A stretch of DNA of 6,961 nt from an uncultured Collinsella sp. (GTDB lineage Bacteria > Actinomycetota > Coriobacteriia > Coriobacteriales > Coriobacteriaceae). The first letter of the stretch is position 1; each line of letters starts with the position of its first letter. Position numbers and translations under genes: made by a program. The notes beneath the pieces are model-generated. The model saw only the letters and a program-made list of their open reading frames with translations, made no database searches and was not told the DNA's origin. The stretch spans positions 1 through 6,961 of the forward strand of contig UROC01000088.1 in assembly GCA_900549345.1 (NCBI GenBank). Direction: 5' to 3'. Of the stretch, positions 5,126-6,961 are shown in pieces.

Positions 5126-6801
5126 TGAAGGAGCTTTCCGAGGTCCTGCAGGATTGGGAGGCCGTGATCGGCCTGGAGATCCATACCGAGCTCACCGCAC
5201 TCGATACCAAGATGTTCTGCAACTGCAAGCTCAGCCACGATGACGAGCCCAACGCCAACGTGTGCCCGGTGTGCCTGGGCCTGCCCGGCGCCCTGCCGGT
5301 GCCCAACAAGCGCGCCATCGAGAGCATCGTCAAGGCCGGTCTCGCCACCAACTGCGAGATCCAGCGCCACTCGATGTTCTACCGCAAGCACTACTTCTAT
5401 CCCGATATGGCCAAGAACTTTCAGACCACGCAGGGTCCGGTCGCCTTTGCCATGTACGGCCATCTCGATCTGGATGTGACCGGTCGCGGTGCCGCCGAGC
5501 GCCCCGACTGCGCGTTTGGCGAGGCCGAGGCTCAGAGCCTGGCGAGCGCCTCGGCCAACGCCGAGGGCCTGTCTACGTCCATGTCCTCCACGATGCGCGA
5601 GGGCAATCAGCGCGCCGGCCATCTGGCCAGCTACGACGCGTCCAACCTGCAGATGCCCGAGCGTCGCGAGGACGGTTCCTACACGGTGCCCATCCGCATC
5701 CTGCGCATCCACATGGAGGAGGACGCCGCCAAGATGGTGCACGTGGGCGGTGCCGAGGGCCGTATTACCGCCGCGGCCGAGTCGCTCGTCGACTACAACC
5801 GTTGCGGCACGCCGCTGATTGAGCTCGTTACCGAGCCCGATCTGCGCACGCCCGAGGAGGCGCGCCTGTTCATGCAGAAGCTGCGCCAGATCTACCTGGC
5901 GCTGGGCATCTCCGACTGCTCGATGGAAGAGGGCTCCATGCGCTGCGACGGCAACGTGTCGCTGCGCCGCCGCGGCGAGACCAAGCTGGGCACCAAGACC
6001 GAGCTCAAGAACCTTAACTCGTTCAAGAGCCTGCATGACGGCCTTGCCTACGAGATTTGCCGCCAGGCCGAGGTGCTCGAGGAGGGCGGCATTATCTACC
6101 AGGAGACCCGCCACTGGGAGCCCAGCCGCAAGCGCACCGTTGTCATGCGTGTGAAGGAAACGGCAGACGACTATCGTCTGTTCCCCGATCCCGACCTGGC
6201 GCCGTTCGACCTGGACGACGAGTTCATCGACCGCTGCCGCGGCGAGATCCCCGAGCTGCCCGATGCCAAGCGCGCCCGTTTTGAGGTCGACTTTGGCATT
6301 AAGGCTGCCGACGCCGAGCAAATCGCCGGCGACCCCGAGTTTGCCGACTTCTTTGAGGCCGCCGCTGCCGGTATGGCGGGCAAGGAGGCCCAGACGGTTG
6401 CAAACCTGCTGGTCAACGAGATGATCGCCTACCTTAAGGGCGCAGGCGTGTCGCTCGCTGAGTCCGGCATCGCGCCGGCTCAGGTGGCGGCTCTTGCCAA
6501 GCTGCTGGCGACCGATGCCATCAGCTCCAACCAGGCGCACGAGGTCTTTGAGGCCATGGCCCAGACCGGCGACGATCCCAACAAGATCGTCGACGAGCGC
6601 GGTATGCGTCAGGTGAGCGATGCCGGCGCACTGCAGCCGATTGTGGACGAGGTGCTGGTAAACTGTGCCGAGCAGGCGCAGCAGTATCGTGACGGCAACC
6701 AGAAGGTTATCGGCTTTTTGGTGGGCCAGTGCATGAAGGCGAGCCGCGGCAAGGGCAACCCCAAGCTCTTCAACGAGTTGCTGAGAAAGGCGCTCTCGTA
6801 A
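5125..6801 (+). CDS. gatB: Aspartyl/glutamyl-tRNA(Asn/Gln) amidotransferase subunit B, with internal insertion
   Basis: GatB binds the mischarged tRNA, activates the Glu/Asp side chain with ATP and amidates it with ammonia from GatA. The cradle domain begins WEAVIGLEIHTEL (E18, H20) and has four cysteines, C32/C34 and C47/C50 (CNC, CPVC), of the zinc-binding kind found in many GatB. The active-site region RIHMEEDAAK is at 194-203, followed by SLVDYNRCGTPLIELVTEPD, GSMRCDGNVSL and GTKTELKNLNSF. The C-terminal YqeY-like tRNA-binding domain (about 403-555) ends normally (GFLVGQCMKASRGKGNP). At 558 residues it is longer than the usual 470-510. The excess lies at about 118-184, between GPVAFAMYGHLDLDV and YTVPIRILRIH, where related proteins have only a short linker. 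This insertion is in frame and uses the same GC-rich codons. AGGGAGG precedes the ATG; the start overlaps the gatA stop. Confidence 0.96.
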   Translation: MKELSEVLQDWEAVIGLEIHTELTALDTKMFCNCKLSHDDEPNANVCPVCLGLPGALPVPNKRAIESIVKAGLATNCEIQRHSMFYRKHYFYPDMAKNFQTTQGPVAFAMYGHLDLDVTGRGAAERPDCAFGEAEAQSLASASANAEGLSTSMSSTMREGNQRAGHLASYDASNLQMPERREDGSYTVPIRILRIHMEEDAAKMVHVGGAEGRITAAAESLVDYNRCGTPLIELVTEPDLRTPEEARLFMQKLRQIYLALGISDCSMEEGSMRCDGNVSLRRRGETKLGTKTELKNLNSFKSLHDGLAYEICRQAEVLEEGGIIYQETRHWEPSRKRTVVMRVKETADDYRLFPDPDLAPFDLDDEFIDRCRGEIPELPDAKRARFEVDFGIKAADAEQIAGDPEFADFFEAAAAGMAGKEAQTVANLLVNEMIAYLKGAGVSLAESGIAPAQVAALAKLLATDAISSNQAHEVFEAMAQTGDDPNKIVDERGMRQVSDAGALQPIVDEVLVNCAEQAQQYRDGNQKVIGFLVGQCMKASRGKGNPKLFNELLRKALS

Positions 6802-6805
6802 ACGG

Positions 6806-6946
6806 GAACCCGGGAGCCCCGGCAGGGCGGGTGCTTCCTCAAAATTTCGAACAGTCCTGCGCAAGAAGAAGGCCACATTAAGTGGCCTTCTTTGCGTGCG
6901 GAACTCATTTTGAGCAAGCACCCGCCCTGCCGGGGCTCCCGGGTTC
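6806..6946. repeat. 141-base nested palindrome after gatB
   Basis: The left arm 6806-6845 and right arm 6907-6946 are complementary at 39 of 40 positions (mismatch at 6837/6915). The outer 31 bases match perfectly and begin GAACCCGGGAGCCCCGGC. The arms enclose a second, shorter stem-loop at 6866-6892. The left arm begins 5 bases after the gatB stop. No reading frame of interest lies inside. It may be a strong two-way terminator, a small inverted-repeat element, or partly a sequencing or assembly fold-back, since it lies at the end of the window. Confidence 0.85.
6866..6892. terminator. Terminator hairpin downstream of gatB
   Basis: A perfect 11-base-pair stem AAGAAGGCCAC (6866-6876) / GTGGCCTTCTT (6882-6892) with loop ATTAA lies 65 bases after the gatB stop. 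A-rich left and T-rich right edges give a terminator-like shape on both strands; CGCAA (6860-6864) and TTGCG (6892-6896) could extend the stem past a bulge. It is enclosed by the larger palindrome. It is likely the end of the gatCAB transcript. Confidence 0.7.
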
Positions 6947-6961
6947 TGCAACGACTCGGCC

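Noticed and set aside
5014..6951. Long open frame on the minus strand opposite gatB (645 codons)
   Set aside because: It has the same mirror effect, runs through the terminal palindrome, and shows no motif, whereas gatB is fully recognisable on the plus strand.

Overview
The window looks like chromosomal DNA of a high-GC Gram-positive gut actinobacterium, most likely a member of the Coriobacteriia (Collinsella/Olsenella type). This is inferred from the GC-rich codon use of the housekeeping genes, the sortase-dependent pilus genes, and the gatC-gatA-gatB order with a GatB that keeps a CxC/CxxC cysteine set. The genus is not proven by anything in the window.

Layout. (1) Positions 1-1038 hold the C-terminal part of a sortase-anchored backbone-type pilin: a Cna_B-like domain, an LPLTG motif, a membrane segment and a charged tail. 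Its 5' end is missing or broken, and a strong intrinsic terminator follows at 1139-1177. (2) Positions 1178-2062 hold a duplicated module. The complete copy has a LexA/SOS-box-like palindrome (1534-1547), a good Shine-Dalgarno and a 49-codon gene for a small single-pass membrane protein with a very basic tail (1651-1800), then a terminator hairpin and two more conserved hairpins. The other copy (1211-1469) is 5'-truncated: it keeps the last 33 residues of the small protein plus the whole 3' structured block, but has no start. (3) Positions 2063-3001 encode a class C, pilin-polymerising type sortase, the natural partner of the pilin. (4) Positions 3002-3299 are intergenic and carry at least two hairpin-forming inverted repeats, then a -10 element. 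(5) Positions 3300-6801 are the gatC-gatA-gatB operon for the tRNA-dependent amidotransferase, with ATG/TAA 1-base overlaps between genes. (6) Positions 6802-6961 contain a 141-base nested palindrome: 40-base arms with one mismatch around a terminator-like hairpin.

How the parts work together. The pilin and sortase would act together in assembling covalent surface pili. GatCAB converts mischarged Glu-tRNA(Gln) and/or Asp-tRNA(Asn) to Gln-tRNA(Gln)/Asn-tRNA(Asn) in the cytoplasm. The most interesting unexplained item is the small membrane protein gene under a putative LexA box, inserted between pilin and sortase. Its arrangement resembles known SOS-induced small membrane proteins (TisB-type toxins, SidA/DivS-type division inhibitors), but no sequence family was recognised. 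GatB also carries an unusual insertion of about 65 residues in its cradle domain.
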